Source: Albidovulum denitrificans
GTDB lineage: Bacteria; Pseudomonadota; Alphaproteobacteria; Rhodobacterales; Rhodobacteraceae
NCBI RefSeq assembly: GCF_002973535.1
Contig: NZ_PVEP01000002.1
Coordinates: 62,001 to 126,000 of the forward strand
Direction: 5' to 3'
Length of the DNA stretch: 64,000 nt
Below the pieces are notes generated by a model, which searched no databases, was not told the DNA's origin, and saw only the letters and a program-made list of their open reading frames with translations. The translations under genes and the position numbers were made by a program. Positions 18,088 through 27,198 of the stretch are shown in pieces (positions within the stretch are counted from its first letter, which is position 1; every line of letters begins with the position of its first letter).

Positions 18088-21000
18088 TCACGTCCTTAGG
18101 ACGCGGTAGACTGCCGGGATCACGAGGACCGTCAGCAGGGTCGAAGACGCCAGCCCGAAGAGGAGCGAGATGGCAAGCCCCTGGAAGATCGGGTCGGTCA
18201 GGATCACCGCCGCGCCGATCATGGCGGCCAGCGCCGTCAGCAGGATCGGTTTGAAGCGGATGGCGCCTGCCTCGATCAGCACCTCGGTCAGCGGCCGGTC
18301 CGGCCCCTTGGCATGGCGGATGAAGTCCACCAAGAGGATGGAGTTCCGCACGATGATGCCCGCCAGCGCGATGAAGCCGATCATCGACGTGGCCGAAAAG
18401 GGCGCCCCGAACAGCCAGTGGCCCCCAAGGATGCCGATGAAGGTCAAGGGGATCGGCGTCAGGATGACCAGCGGCACCTTGAACGATCCGAATTGCGCCA
18501 CGACAAGGATATAGATCCCCAGAAGCGCCACGCCAAAGGCCGCGCCCATGTCGCGGAACGTGACCCAGGTCACCTCCCACTCGCCGTCCCACAGAAGCGT
18601 GGCGTGGCTTTCATCCTCGGGCTGGCCATGCAGGCTGATGACCGGCTTTTCCAGCCCGGTCCAGTCCATCGCGTCGATGGCGTCCTGCACCGCCAGCATC
18701 CCGTAAAGCGGCGCCTCGAAATCGCCCGCCAGTTCGGCGGTCACCATCTCGGCCGGGCGGCCATTGTGGCGGAAGATCGGGAAAGAGGTATCCTCTTCCG
18801 TCACGTCCACGACGTCGCCCAGTTCCACCACGCCGCGGCTGCCGGGCAGGACATTGGCGGGGATCGGGGTGGTCAGGAACGCTTCATCCAGCACCCGCTC
18901 GCCCTTCGGGCGCTCAACCCGGATCGGGATCGGCATCCGGCCCTCGCCGCGATGGGAATAGCCGATGGTCGTGCCGCCGTTGAGGATGCCGATCGTGTCG
19001 AAGACATCCGTTTCCTGCACCTGGAAGAACTCCGCCTTGTCGGTGGAGACGGTGGCGCGCAGCTTGCGCGCGGGCGTGCCGAAGGAATTGTCGACATCGA
19101 CGATATAGGGGACCGAGCGGAACGCCTCTTCCACCTTGGCGGCAACCGCGCGGCGGGTGGCGCCGTCCGGCCCGTAGATCTCGGCCAGAAGGGTCGCCAG
19201 AACCGGCGGGCCGGGGGGCGGTTCGACGGTTTTCAGGCGCGTGCCCTCGGGGACGTTCAGTTTGGAAATCCGGTCGCGGATCTCCAGCGCGATCTGGTGG
19301 CTGGTGCGGTCACGTTCGCCCTTGGGCGTCAGGTTGATCGCGACCTCGCCCATTTCCGGCGCGGCGCGCAGGTAGTAATGGCGCACGAGGCCGTTGAAGT
19401 TGAAGGGCGAGGCGGTCCCCGCATGGGTCTGGACCGATACCACCTCGGGCAGGGCCAGCACCTCTTTCGTTACCGCCTGCGCCACGGCATCCGTCGCCTC
19501 AACCGACGACCCTTCGGGCAGGTCGATCACCACCGACAGCTCCGACTTGTTGTCGAAGGGCAGAAGCTTCACCGTCACATGCTTGGTGTAGAAAAGGCCG
19601 AGCGATCCGATGGTCAGCGCCAGCACGACCCCGATGAACAGCCAGCTGCGCGCTTTCGACTTCAGGATCGGCTTGGCGACCGAGGCATAGGCGCGGCCCA
19701 GAGCGCCGCCGGGATGGCCGCCATGGGCGTCGTCATGGCCATGGCCCGCCATCTTCGCGCGCCCGGCGATCTTCAGCATCAGCCAGGGCGTGACCATGAC
19801 CGCGACGAAGAAGGAAAAGATCATCGCGGCCGAGGCATTGGCGGGAATGGGCGACATGTAAGGCCCCATCAGCCCCGAGACGAAAAGCATCGGCAAAAGT
19901 GCTGCAACCACGGTCAGCGTGGCGACGATGGTGGGGTTGCCAACCTCGGCCACCGCGTCGATGGCGGCTGTCTTGCGGTCGCGCTTGTCGCCCATGCCCC
20001 AGTGCCGGGCGATGTTCTCGATCACCACGATGGCGTCATCGACAAGGATCCCGATGGAGAAGATCAGCGCGAAAAGCGACACCCGGTTCAGCGTGTAGCC
20101 CATGACATATGAGGCGAAAAGCGTCAGCAGGATCGTCACCGGGATCACGACCGCCACGACGATCGCCTCGCGCCAGCCGATCGTGGCCCAGACCAGCGCG
20201 ATGATCGACACGGTGGCAAGCGCGAGGTGATAGAGAAGCTCATTCGCCTTCTCATTGGCGCTTTCGCCATAGTCGCGGGTGACCTCGACCTTGACGCCCT
20301 CGGGGATCAGCGACCCTTCAAGGCTTTCGGTGCGGTGCAGGATCTCTTCCGCGACCGTGACCGCGTTCGACCCGGCGCGCTTCGCAATCGCCAGCGTCAC
20401 GGCGGGGGCGCGCTCAACCGCGCCGTTTTCCAGCGTGACGTTCGACACCATCTGCCCCTCGGGCGTGTCGGCAAAGCCCACATCGGCCACGTCGCGGACA
20501 TAGACGGGCCGCCCGTCGCGGGTGGTCAAAAGGAGGTTCCCGATCTCATCGGGGGACCGCAGGGTTTCCCCCACCACCAGCATGATCTGGTCGCCCTCAT
20601 CGCGGACCAGCCCGGCGGGGAAGGCGGCATTGGCGCCCTGCACCTTGCCCGCCAGCTGTTGCAGCGTGACGCCGTAAAGCGCAAGTTTCGCCGGATCGGG
20701 CGCGATCCGCAGCCGCTCGGCGGTTTCGCCCACGATATAGGTCAGCCCGACATCGGGGATCTTCGTCACCTCGGTGCGCAATTCCCGCGCGATCCGGGTC
20801 AGGTCATTGGCACTGATCCGGCCCTTCGCCTCGGCCTTCGGGCTAAGCGTCAGGGACAGGATCGCCACGTCGTCGATGCCACGGCCCACGATCAGCGGTT
20901 CGGGAATGCCGACCGGGATGCGGTCCATATTGGCGCGGACCTTGTCATGCACGCGCAACACGGCGGCGTCCGAGGAGGTGCCGACAAGAAAGCGCGCCGT

Positions 21001-21315
21001 CACCATCACCCGGTCGTCATAGGTCTGGGAATAGACATGCTCGACCCCGTCGATGCCCTTGACGATGGTCTCCAGCGGTTCGGTGATCAGCTTTTCGGCG
21101 TCCCCGGCCTTCAGGCCATTGGCCTGCACGTGGATATCGACCATCGGGACGGAGATTTGCGGTTCTTCCTCGCGCGGGAGCGAGATCAGCGCGACGATCC
21201 CGAAGACGAAGGCCGCCATCAGGAACAATGGCGTCAGAGGCGAACGGATGAAGGCTTTCGTCAGCGCGCCCGCGATGCCGAGATGGGGGCCGGGATTGGA
21301 ATTGTCCGTGCTCAC
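18088..21315 (-). CDS. RND-family efflux transporter permease (first system)
   Basis: 1075-aa inner-membrane proton antiporter, AcrB-like fold with two repeats of TM1-6 plus periplasmic loop. The N-terminal TM is followed by LPREEEPQISVPMVDIHV. TM4 carries the proton-relay acidic pair in FSIGILVDDAIVVIENIARH near residue 415. The second half ends in PILLTALAAMIGAAVIL and a short C-terminus. Start is GTG at 21315, overlapping the adaptor stop by 4 nt (GTGA). It lacks the long C-terminal tail of HAE1 pumps. Operon order: YgaP-like gene, adaptor, permease, under a persulfide-type operator. The substrate is unknown. Confidence 0.92.
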   Translation of the reverse strand: MSTDNSNPGPHLGIAGALTKAFIRSPLTPLFLMAAFVFGIVALISLPREEEPQISVPMVDIHVQANGLKAGDAEKLITEPLETIVKGIDGVEHVYSQTYDDRVMVTARFLVGTSSDAAVLRVHDKVRANMDRIPVGIPEPLIVGRGIDDVAILSLTLSPKAEAKGRISANDLTRIARELRTEVTKIPDVGLTYIVGETAERLRIAPDPAKLALYGVTLQQLAGKVQGANAAFPAGLVRDEGDQIMLVVGETLRSPDEIGNLLLTTRDGRPVYVRDVADVGFADTPEGQMVSNVTLENGAVERAPAVTLAIAKRAGSNAVTVAEEILHRTESLEGSLIPEGVKVEVTRDYGESANEKANELLYHLALATVSIIALVWATIGWREAIVVAVVIPVTILLTLFASYVMGYTLNRVSLFALIFSIGILVDDAIVVIENIARHWGMGDKRDRKTAAIDAVAEVGNPTIVATLTVVAALLPMLFVSGLMGPYMSPIPANASAAMIFSFFVAVMVTPWLMLKIAGRAKMAGHGHDDAHGGHPGGALGRAYASVAKPILKSKARSWLFIGVVLALTIGSLGLFYTKHVTVKLLPFDNKSELSVVIDLPEGSSVEATDAVAQAVTKEVLALPEVVSVQTHAGTASPFNFNGLVRHYYLRAAPEMGEVAINLTPKGERDRTSHQIALEIRDRISKLNVPEGTRLKTVEPPPGPPVLATLLAEIYGPDGATRRAVAAKVEEAFRSVPYIVDVDNSFGTPARKLRATVSTDKAEFFQVQETDVFDTIGILNGGTTIGYSHRGEGRMPIPIRVERPKGERVLDEAFLTTPIPANVLPGSRGVVELGDVVDVTEEDTSFPIFRHNGRPAEMVTAELAGDFEAPLYGMLAVQDAIDAMDWTGLEKPVISLHGQPEDESHATLLWDGEWEVTWVTFRDMGAAFGVALLGIYILVVAQFGSFKVPLVILTPIPLTFIGILGGHWLFGAPFSATSMIGFIALAGIIVRNSILLVDFIRHAKGPDRPLTEVLIEAGAIRFKPILLTALAAMIGAAVILTDPIFQGLAISLLFGLASSTLLTVLVIPAVYRVLRT

Positions 21316-22274
21316 TTCGTCACCACCTCGTCACCGGCTTGCAGCCCGGTCAGAACCTCGATCATCGCCGCGCCGTCGTGGGTGAAGGGATCGCCCGTCA
21401 CCACCGTGCGCTCCACCTCGGCCCCGCCTTCGGTGACGGTCACGAAATCAAGCCCCGACCGCGTGGTCACCGCGCCCGCGGGAACCGCAAGAGCGGCGCG
21501 GCTGCCGACCGGCAGTTCGACCAGGACGCGGGCGTTTACATAGGCGGTGTCAAGGCCATCGACATTCACATCCGCCACCACGCGACCGTTTTCGATCAGC
21601 GGATAGATCTTGGCGATAGTCCCGCTGCCTTGTGTCCCGCTTGCGGTGATGCGGATCTCCGCCCCCTGTTTCAGCGCATCGGCAAAGCGTTCCGGCACCG
21701 CAAGGCGCAGGAAGAACCCGCCCTCACCGATGGTCGCGACCGGCTCCCCCGGCATCAGGACGGAACCGAGCGTCGCGGGTACGGTCAGAACGCGCCCGTC
21801 GCCGGGGGCAAGCACCTTGCCCTCATCCGCCTGCTGAAGGGAAATCTTGCGCTGCGCCTCGGTCGCGGTGATCTGGCCGGTGACCACATCGACCTGGGTG
21901 CGCAACTGATCCAGCCGCTGCGCCGTGGCGACGCCCCGATCGACAAGCGCCTGTCCCCGCTCAAGATCGGCCTTCGCCGTCTCAAGCTGGGATTGCAGCG
22001 CCTCGATCTGGGCGTCATAGGCGGCGATCTGGAAGGCGATCTTGTCGTCATGGATCAGGGCGATTTCCTGCCCCGCCCTGACCTGATCGCCCTCGGTCAC
22101 CGACAGGCTTTGCACCGTGCCGCCGATCCGGGCGCGGGCTGGCACGGTTTCACGCGCCTCGACCGTGCCGTAGACGGATTTCCACTCCGTCACCGTGACC
22201 GGCTCAAGCTTGACCGTCCCGGCCAGCGCGGGGCTGGCGGCGAGAAGGCAGGTGGCAAGCATCAATGCACGCAT
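21312..22274 (-). CDS. RND efflux periplasmic adaptor (membrane fusion protein, first system)
   Basis: 320 aa. A signal peptide (MRALMLATCLLAASPALAG) is followed by a short beta-barrel and lipoyl half (ARIGGTVQSLSVTEGDQVRAGQ near residue 47), a coiled-coil hairpin around residues 85-145 (IEALQSQLETAKADLERGQALV) and the barrel domain. There is no lipobox. It pairs with the permease downstream through a 4-nt overlap. No outer-membrane factor gene is nearby, so it probably uses a shared TolC-like channel. Confidence 0.9.
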   Translation of the reverse strand: MRALMLATCLLAASPALAGTVKLEPVTVTEWKSVYGTVEARETVPARARIGGTVQSLSVTEGDQVRAGQEIALIHDDKIAFQIAAYDAQIEALQSQLETAKADLERGQALVDRGVATAQRLDQLRTQVDVVTGQITATEAQRKISLQQADEGKVLAPGDGRVLTVPATLGSVLMPGEPVATIGEGGFFLRLAVPERFADALKQGAEIRITASGTQGSGTIAKIYPLIENGRVVADVNVDGLDTAYVNARVLVELPVGSRAALAVPAGAVTTRSGLDFVTVTEGGAEVERTVVTGDPFTHDGAAMIEVLTGLQAGDEVVTK

Positions 22275-22295
22275 GTCGGCGGCCTTTCTTCTGGT

Positions 22296-22496
22296 TCAGA
22301 ACGCACAGCCCGGTTTGATGCCGAGCTTGCGGAAGATCATCGCGGCCGGACAAAATCCGGTAAACGCCGATTGCAGCATATTCAGACCGATGAAAACCGT
22401 GAACCAGATAAAGTAGGGCGAGACCCAGACGGTCAGCGCGACGGACAGCAGGACCATCACGCCGGCAAAGGCCAGAACGGTGCGATCGAGGGACAT
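22296..22496 (-). CDS. YgaP-like DUF2892 membrane protein (66 aa)
   Basis: Small inner-membrane protein with two helices (TVLAFAGVMVLLSVALTVWV and YFIWFTVFIGLNMLQSAFTGF), then a CPAAMIFRKLGIKPGC segment with two cysteines, as in DUF2892/YgaP-family proteins. In E. coli YgaP this module is fused to a rhodanese; here it stands alone. An AAGGAG ribosome-binding site lies 7 nt upstream. First gene of the operon with the RND adaptor and permease, directly behind an ATTC-N8-GAAT operator. Association with reactive sulfur handling is inferred from family and operator. Confidence 0.85.
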   Translation of the reverse strand: MSLDRTVLAFAGVMVLLSVALTVWVSPYFIWFTVFIGLNMLQSAFTGFCPAAMIFRKLGIKPGCAF

Positions 22497-22521
22497 GGGG
22501 AACTCCTTGGCTTGGTTTCAC

Positions 22522-22555
22522 ATTCAAGATAGTGAATACATCTTCGCGATTGCAA
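22522..22555 (-). promoter_or_regulatory. promoter with ATTC-N8-GAAT (SqrR/BigR-type) operator
   Basis: On the minus strand a promoter reads TTGCAA (22550-22555), an 18-bp spacer and TATCTT (22526-22531). The palindrome ATTC-AAGATAGT-GAAT (22522-22537) covers the -10 box, a repressor position. ATTC-N8-GAAT is, as I recall, the site of the ArsR-family persulfide sensor SqrR of R. capsulatus. Confidence 0.7.
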
Positions 22556-22689
22556 GTGCCAGCCCCGAAATCGCTTTTCCCCTGCGGCAAATTTGCAGCG
22601 GGCAGGGCAGGGGGCGGAGGGGGATTCACAGGCGGGGCGCCGCCGTGCTACTTTGCCGCCAAAGGGCCGCAAAGGTCCGGGGGCAGGCG

Positions 22690-23757
22690 ATGGGTACGGG
22701 CGGCAGATCGGTCAGCAGGCCGGGCGTGGGGCAGGGGATCTTCGCAATCCCGGCCGCGCACTGCGAAATCGACGGCGTGCGGGGCGCGCCTTGCGGGGAC
22801 ATCTTCATCGGCTCCACCTGGCGCTGGAAGGGCGGCGCGGCGCGGATCGACGGCCCCTCCGGCCTCTTGCGGCTGGACGGCGCGCTGGGCGCGGATGAGG
22901 TGCAGGAGGGCGCGCGCCGGGCGGTGCGAAAGTTGCTGGGCGACCTCGTCCCGCCGGTGTCCCTGCGCCCGCAGACGGATATGACGGCCCCGGTGGCAGG
23001 CTTCACCGTCACGGACGGGCAGGCGCGCTATGCCATCGGCTTTGCCGCCGGGGGGGCGCTCTTGACGGTCACCGGCGCGCTGCCGCCCCGCGACCGCGAC
23101 CTGACCGTCATCGACCGGCAGGGCGCGCTGCCCGCCAGCCATCTCCCCGGCGCGGCGGGTGGGGCGATCTGTTTCACCCCCGGCACCCGCATCCTGACCC
23201 CCGACGGCACCTGCCCGGTCGAGGAGATCGCCCCCGGCCAGACCATCCTGACCCGCGACAACGGCCCGCAAGAGGTCCTCTGGACCGGCCAGCACCGTCT
23301 GGGCGGCGCGCGGCTTTTCGCGATGCCGCATCTGCGCCCGATCCGGCTGCGCGCCGGGGCGCTGGCGACCGGTATCCCCGACGGCGACCTGATCGTCTCA
23401 CCGGAACATCGCCTGCTGGTCACCGGCGCCAGCGCCCGCGCGCTTTTCGGCGAAACCGAGGTGCTGGTCGAGGCGCGCGACCTGCTCGACGACCGCCGCG
23501 TCACGGTCGAACATGGGCTGACCGAGGTCCGCTATATCCACCTCCTGACCGCGCGGCATCAGGTGATCTGGGCCAATGGCGTCGCGACCGAGACCTTCCA
23601 CCCCGCCCGCGCCGACCTGACCCTGATCGACCCGGCCGCGCGCGACGCCCTTCTGTCGGTCGCGCCGGGGATCGGGGCCGACCCCGCCGCCTATGGCGCC
23701 GATGCCCGCCGTTGCCTGACCCGGCCCGAGGCGGCGATCCTGACCCACAGGCCGTAA
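22690..23757 (+). CDS. Hint (Hedgehog/intein-type) domain protein
   Basis: 355 aa. A ~150-residue N-terminal region is followed by a Hint_2-type domain beginning at Cys near residue 161 (ICFTPGTRILTPDGTCPVEEIAPGQ). HRLLVTG near residue 241 and the closing HQVIWANGVATETFHP near 293-308 are also typical. Such proteins are abundant in Rhodobacteraceae and often linked to secreted or RTX-like proteins; whether this Hint domain self-processes is unknown, and no C-terminal extein-like partner of size is present. The ATG at 22690 is preferred because upstream in-frame sequence lies over the divergent promoter of the YgaP-like gene. Confidence 0.8.
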   Translation: MGTGGRSVSRPGVGQGIFAIPAAHCEIDGVRGAPCGDIFIGSTWRWKGGAARIDGPSGLLRLDGALGADEVQEGARRAVRKLLGDLVPPVSLRPQTDMTAPVAGFTVTDGQARYAIGFAAGGALLTVTGALPPRDRDLTVIDRQGALPASHLPGAAGGAICFTPGTRILTPDGTCPVEEIAPGQTILTRDNGPQEVLWTGQHRLGGARLFAMPHLRPIRLRAGALATGIPDGDLIVSPEHRLLVTGASARALFGETEVLVEARDLLDDRRVTVEHGLTEVRYIHLLTARHQVIWANGVATETFHPARADLTLIDPAARDALLSVAPGIGADPAAYGADARRCLTRPEAAILTHRP

Positions 23758-23773
23758 GGCGGGGCAAAGCCCG

Positions 23774-23801
23774 TTGACTCCGCCGCGATGCCCTGTATAA
23801 G
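23774..23801 (+). promoter_or_regulatory. sigma-70-type promoter of rpsD
   Basis: TTGACT (23774-23779), 16-bp spacer, TATAAG (23796-23801), 17 bp after the Hint gene stop. Near-consensus, as expected for a ribosomal protein gene. Confidence 0.8.
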
Positions 23802-23849
23802 CCGCCCGTCCCGGTGAAACGCCGGGGCATTTCATTTGGTGTTGGTGGA

Positions 23850-23927
23850 CCCCGCAAGGGGGACCCTGTCGCCCCGGACCCGATCCGGGGAAAGGACAAC
23901 GCCCTTCACAGCCGCCCCCTTGGCGGC
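23850..23927 (+). promoter_or_regulatory. structured rpsD leader (three hairpins)
   Basis: The roughly 140-nt leader holds three consecutive hairpins: CCCC-GCAA-GGGG (23850-23861), CCCCGGA-CCCGA-TCCGGGG (23872-23890) and GCCGCC-CCCTT-GGCGGC (23911-23927). None is followed by a T-run. S4 is a known autoregulator in other bacteria; such a role here is inference. Confidence 0.45.
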
Positions 23928-23949
23928 GACCCATAGAAGGAGATCAGCG

Positions 23950-24570
23950 GTGACCAAACGCACCTCTGCCAAGTACAAGATCGACCGCCGGATGGGCGAA
24001 AACATCTGGGGCCGTCCGAAATCCCCGGTCAACAAGCGTGAATACGGCCCCGGCCAGCACGGCCAGCGCCGCAAGAACAAGCTTTCGGACTTCGGCACGC
24101 AGCTGCGCGCCAAGCAGAAGCTGAAGGGCTATTACGGCGACCTGACCGAAAAGCAGTTCCGCCGCATCTATGCGGAAGCGGAGCGTGTGAAGGGCGACAC
24201 CGGCGAAAACCTGATCGGCCTCCTGGAGCGCCGTCTCGACGCCGTCGTCTACCGCGCGAAATTCGTGCCGACCGTCTTTGCCGCGCGCCAGTTCGTGAAC
24301 CACGGCCATGTCACGGTGAACGGCAAGCGGGTGAACATCCCCTCCTACCGCGTCAAGGAAGGCGACGTGATCGCCGTCCGCGACAAGTCCCGCCAGCTTG
24401 CCCTCGTGCTTGAGGCCGTGGGTCTGGCCGAGCGTGACGTGCCGGACTATGTCGAGGCCGACCACTCGAAGATGACCGCGACCTTCGTGCGCACGCCCGC
24501 GCTGGGCGACGTGCCCTACGCGGTGCAGATGGAACCGCACCTCGTCGTCGAATATTACGCCAAGAACTGA
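23950..24570 (+). CDS. rpsD: 30S ribosomal protein S4
   Basis: 206 aa, full length. Primary 16S rRNA-binding protein that starts small-subunit assembly. Starts at GTG 23950 (product begins with [20 protein letters not shown]), with AAGGAG ten bases upstream. The S4 RNA-binding domain is at residues ~96-156 ([40 protein letters not shown]). A monocistronic unit with its own promoter and terminator, unlike the E. coli alpha operon. Confidence 0.98.
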   Translation: MTKRTSAKYKIDRRMGENIWGRPKSPVNKREYGPGQHGQRRKNKLSDFGTQLRAKQKLKGYYGDLTEKQFRRIYAEAERVKGDTGENLIGLLERRLDAVVYRAKFVPTVFAARQFVNHGHVTVNGKRVNIPSYRVKEGDVIAVRDKSRQLALVLEAVGLAERDVPDYVEADHSKMTATFVRTPALGDVPYAVQMEPHLVVEYYAKN

Positions 24571-24597
24571 TCCTTCGGCGCAGACACAGAAAAACCG

Positions 24598-24627
24598 GGC
24601 CGCCCGCGCAAGCGAGGCGGCCTTTTT
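24598..24627 (+). terminator. intrinsic terminator of rpsD
   Basis: Stem GGCCGCC/GGCGGCC (24598-24604, 24616-24622), 11-nt loop, then TTTTT. It lies 28 nt after the rpsD stop. Confidence 0.9.
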
Positions 24628-24744
24628 CTGCGCCGCCTGCCTGCGATTGCCTCAGTATCGTCACTTTTCTGGCGACAATCCCTGCCAGATCGCGCGCAAA
24701 GTCCCGTTTTGGGCCGCTGCGCCAAGGCAATTGAAAGGTTCGCG

Positions 24745-26037
24745 TTGCAGACCCCGTCCGTCGCCCCCCGTTTGCCCGGTTTGAACCCGTCGCTGGTACG
24801 GCGCGCGACGCTTGTCCTGTCGGTCTATCTCGCGGTGATGCTGATTGCGGTCCTGTACCACTTCTTGCAGAGCCGGGCCGAGGGGCAGGCCGGCTATGAT
24901 TTCCGCTATTTCTGGGTCGCGGGACGGGTCTGGCTTGAGGGCCTGTCGCCCTACGGACCCGATCTTCCCCGTCTGTCGGCAGAGATGATCCCCGAAGGTC
25001 ATGTCCCGCGGATCTGGCCCTATCCGCCGACGCTCTGGCTTCCGACGGCCTTTCCCGCCCTCTTCCCGTTCGAAACGGCCTGGAGAATTTGGCTGGGGTT
25101 GCACGGGGTGGCGATGATCCTGGCCAGCGCCGTGATCGCCGTCGGCTTGCCCGCGCTGCGCATTTCTCTTGGCGCAGGTGGTGAGTTTGCCGTGCCGCGT
25201 CCGCTTTTCTTCGCACTGCACCTGGGACTGATGGCCTATGGCGAGGCCAATCTGCTCAGCGCGAACAGCGGGCAGGTGACCGGGCTTCTCTATCTCGGTG
25301 CGGCGGTGATGATGGTCGGGCTCTATCACGACCGTGACAAGACAGCGATCGTCGGGCTGACGATCTTGCTGATGAAGCCGCATATCGGTGCGGCCGTCGC
25401 GCTTGGTCTTCTGATTTCCGGCGCGCGGGGCAGGCGGCTTGTCCTCTGGGCTGCGGTGGCATCGGTCGTCCTGATGCTGCCCGCCCTTGCCATCGCACCG
25501 ACGGCGATTTTCGACTGGCTGCGGGGACTGGCCCGCTATGACGGAGAGAACAGCGCCAATCTGCCCGAGGCGATGACGGGGCTGCGCAACTTGCTGTGGG
25601 AGTTCGGCGGCCTGACGCTGGGCAATCTTGCCGCCTCGCTGGCCGGTCTGGCCGTGTCGGGCGTGATCGCGGTCTGGCTTTGCCGGAAGGATCGTCGCGG
25701 CGAGGCGCCCCTGACGGACGAAGGGCGGCTGACCCGACTGTCGGCGGCGATGATCCTGGCCGCCCTCGCCGCCGCGCCACTGCACCTTTACGATTTCGTT
25801 CTTCTCGGCGTCGCCCTACCGTTGTTGCCGCTTCTGGCGCCGACACGGGTGTGTGCCGCCCTGATCGCCATCCTCATGCTGACGCGACCCTGCTATCTTC
25901 ATGTGCAGGTCACCGGCGAACTGCCCACCCAGATCTTCGTCGGCTCCACCTTCGCGACCCTGGGCGCGGCGGTCCTTCTGGCCGTCCTGCTCGTCCCCGC
26001 CCCTGTGGCCGGTCTGCGTCGGCCCGCGCCCCTCTGA
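24745..26037 (+). CDS. GT87/DUF2029-like membrane glycosyltransferase
   Basis: 430-aa polytopic protein with roughly ten hydrophobic helices, similar to DUF2029 (GT87, polyprenyl-phosphate-dependent mannosyltransferase-like) proteins. The first helix is followed by a periplasmic loop with YDFRYFWVAGRVWLEGLSPYG (Asp near residue 42, usual for this GT-C fold) and RIWPYPPTLWLP. LLMKPHIGAAVALGLL near residue 206 matches the family KPH motif. No ATG is available. TTG at 24745 is chosen because GAAAGG lies just upstream; TTG at 24709 is the alternative. Stands alone before hisC. Donor and acceptor unknown. Confidence 0.75.
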   Translation: MQTPSVAPRLPGLNPSLVRRATLVLSVYLAVMLIAVLYHFLQSRAEGQAGYDFRYFWVAGRVWLEGLSPYGPDLPRLSAEMIPEGHVPRIWPYPPTLWLPTAFPALFPFETAWRIWLGLHGVAMILASAVIAVGLPALRISLGAGGEFAVPRPLFFALHLGLMAYGEANLLSANSGQVTGLLYLGAAVMMVGLYHDRDKTAIVGLTILLMKPHIGAAVALGLLISGARGRRLVLWAAVASVVLMLPALAIAPTAIFDWLRGLARYDGENSANLPEAMTGLRNLLWEFGGLTLGNLAASLAGLAVSGVIAVWLCRKDRRGEAPLTDEGRLTRLSAAMILAALAAAPLHLYDFVLLGVALPLLPLLAPTRVCAALIAILMLTRPCYLHVQVTGELPTQIFVGSTFATLGAAVLLAVLLVPAPVAGLRRPAPL

Positions 26038-26112
26038 CCGCCCCGCCGCTTCCGTTCTGGCATTCCCATCCCGGCCTCGGTAGAAAACCGGGAATCTGCC
26101 GGAGTCACTGCC

Positions 26113-27198
26113 ATGACCGAGTTCATCCGCCCCCAGCCGGGTATCCTTGAGATCGACCTCTATCAGGGCGGTGCCGCGCATGTCGCGGGGCGCAGCGACG
26201 CGATCAAGCTGTCGTCGAACGAAAACCCCTTCGGCCCCTCCGACAAGGCCAAGGAGGCGTTCCAGCGCGCGGTTCACAAGCTGCACCGCTACCCCTCGAC
26301 CGACCATGCCGCGCTGCGTCAGGCGATCGGCGAGGTGCATCGCCTCGACCCGGCGCGGATCATCTGCGGTGTCGGCTCGGATGAGGTGATCGGCCTTCTT
26401 TGCAACGCCTATGCGGGCCGTGGGGATGAGGTGGTGTTCACCGAACACGGCTTCCTGATGTACCGCATCTACACGCTGGCCGCGGGCGCCAAGCCCGTGG
26501 TGGTGCGCGAACGCGACCGGACGACCGATGTCGACGCGATCCTTGCCGCCTGCACCGCCAGGACAAGGCTGGTCTTCATCGCCAACCCGAACAACCCCAC
26601 CGGCACGATGATCGGCCCGGCCGAGGTCGAACGGCTGGCCGCCGGGCTGCCGAAACAGGCGATCCTCGTCCTCGACGGGGCCTATGCCGAATATGTCGAG
26701 GGCTTCGACGGCGGGGCCGAGATCGCGACCGCGCGGGAAAACGTCTTCATGACGCGCACGTTTTCCAAGATCTACGGGCTTGGCGGCCTCAGGATCGGCT
26801 GGGGCTATGGGCCGCAGGCGATCATCGACGTGCTGAACCGCATCCGGGGGCCGTTCAACCTGTCGAACGCGCAGCTTGAAACGGCCGAGGCCGCGATGCG
26901 CGATCAGGACCACGTCGCCCGCTGCCGGGCCGAAAATGCCCGGATGCGCGCCTGGCTGGCCGAGGCGCTGGCCGAACTTGGCGTGCCGTCGGACACCTCG
27001 ACGGCGAATTTCATCCTCGCCCGTTTCGCGGATGAGGGCGAGGCGAACGCCTGCGACGACTTCCTGCAAGGGCAGGGCCTGATCGTGCGGCGCGTGGCGG
27101 GCTACGGCCTGCCCAACTGCCTGCGCATCACCATCGGGGATGAGGCCTCCTGCCGCCGCGTGGCCCATGCCATCGGCCAGTTCAAGGCCCGCGCATGA
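26113..27198 (+). CDS. hisC: histidinol-phosphate/aromatic aminotransferase
   Basis: 361-aa PLP-dependent class-I/II aminotransferase. [17 protein letters not shown] near residue 35; PNNPTGTMI near 158; [11 protein letters not shown] near 190; PLP lysine Lys219 in [20 protein letters not shown]. HisC acts on histidinol phosphate, but paralogues transaminate phenylpyruvate, 4-hydroxyphenylpyruvate or arogenate. Here the gene overlaps tyrC by ATGA and no other his gene is near, so the tyrosine/phenylalanine route is a good reading. Confidence 0.92.
   Translation: MTEFIRPQPGILEIDLYQGGAAHVAGRSDAIKLSSNENPFGPSDKAKEAFQRAVHKLHRYPSTDHAALRQAIGEVHRLDPARIICGVGSDEVIGLLCNAYAGRGDEVVFTEHGFLMYRIYTLAAGAKPVVVRERDRTTDVDAILAACTARTRLVFIANPNNPTGTMIGPAEVERLAAGLPKQAILVLDGAYAEYVEGFDGGAEIATARENVFMTRTFSKIYGLGGLRIGWGYGPQAIIDVLNRIRGPFNLSNAQLETAEAAMRDQDHVARCRAENARMRAWLAEALAELGVPSDTSTANFILARFADEGEANACDDFLQGQGLIVRRVAGYGLPNCLRITIGDEASCRRVAHAIGQFKARA

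Noticed and set aside
18313-20112. 599-codon frame antisense to the first RND permease
   Set aside because: Low-complexity Asp/Arg/His-rich product; the opposite strand encodes a complete, well-conserved RND protein.
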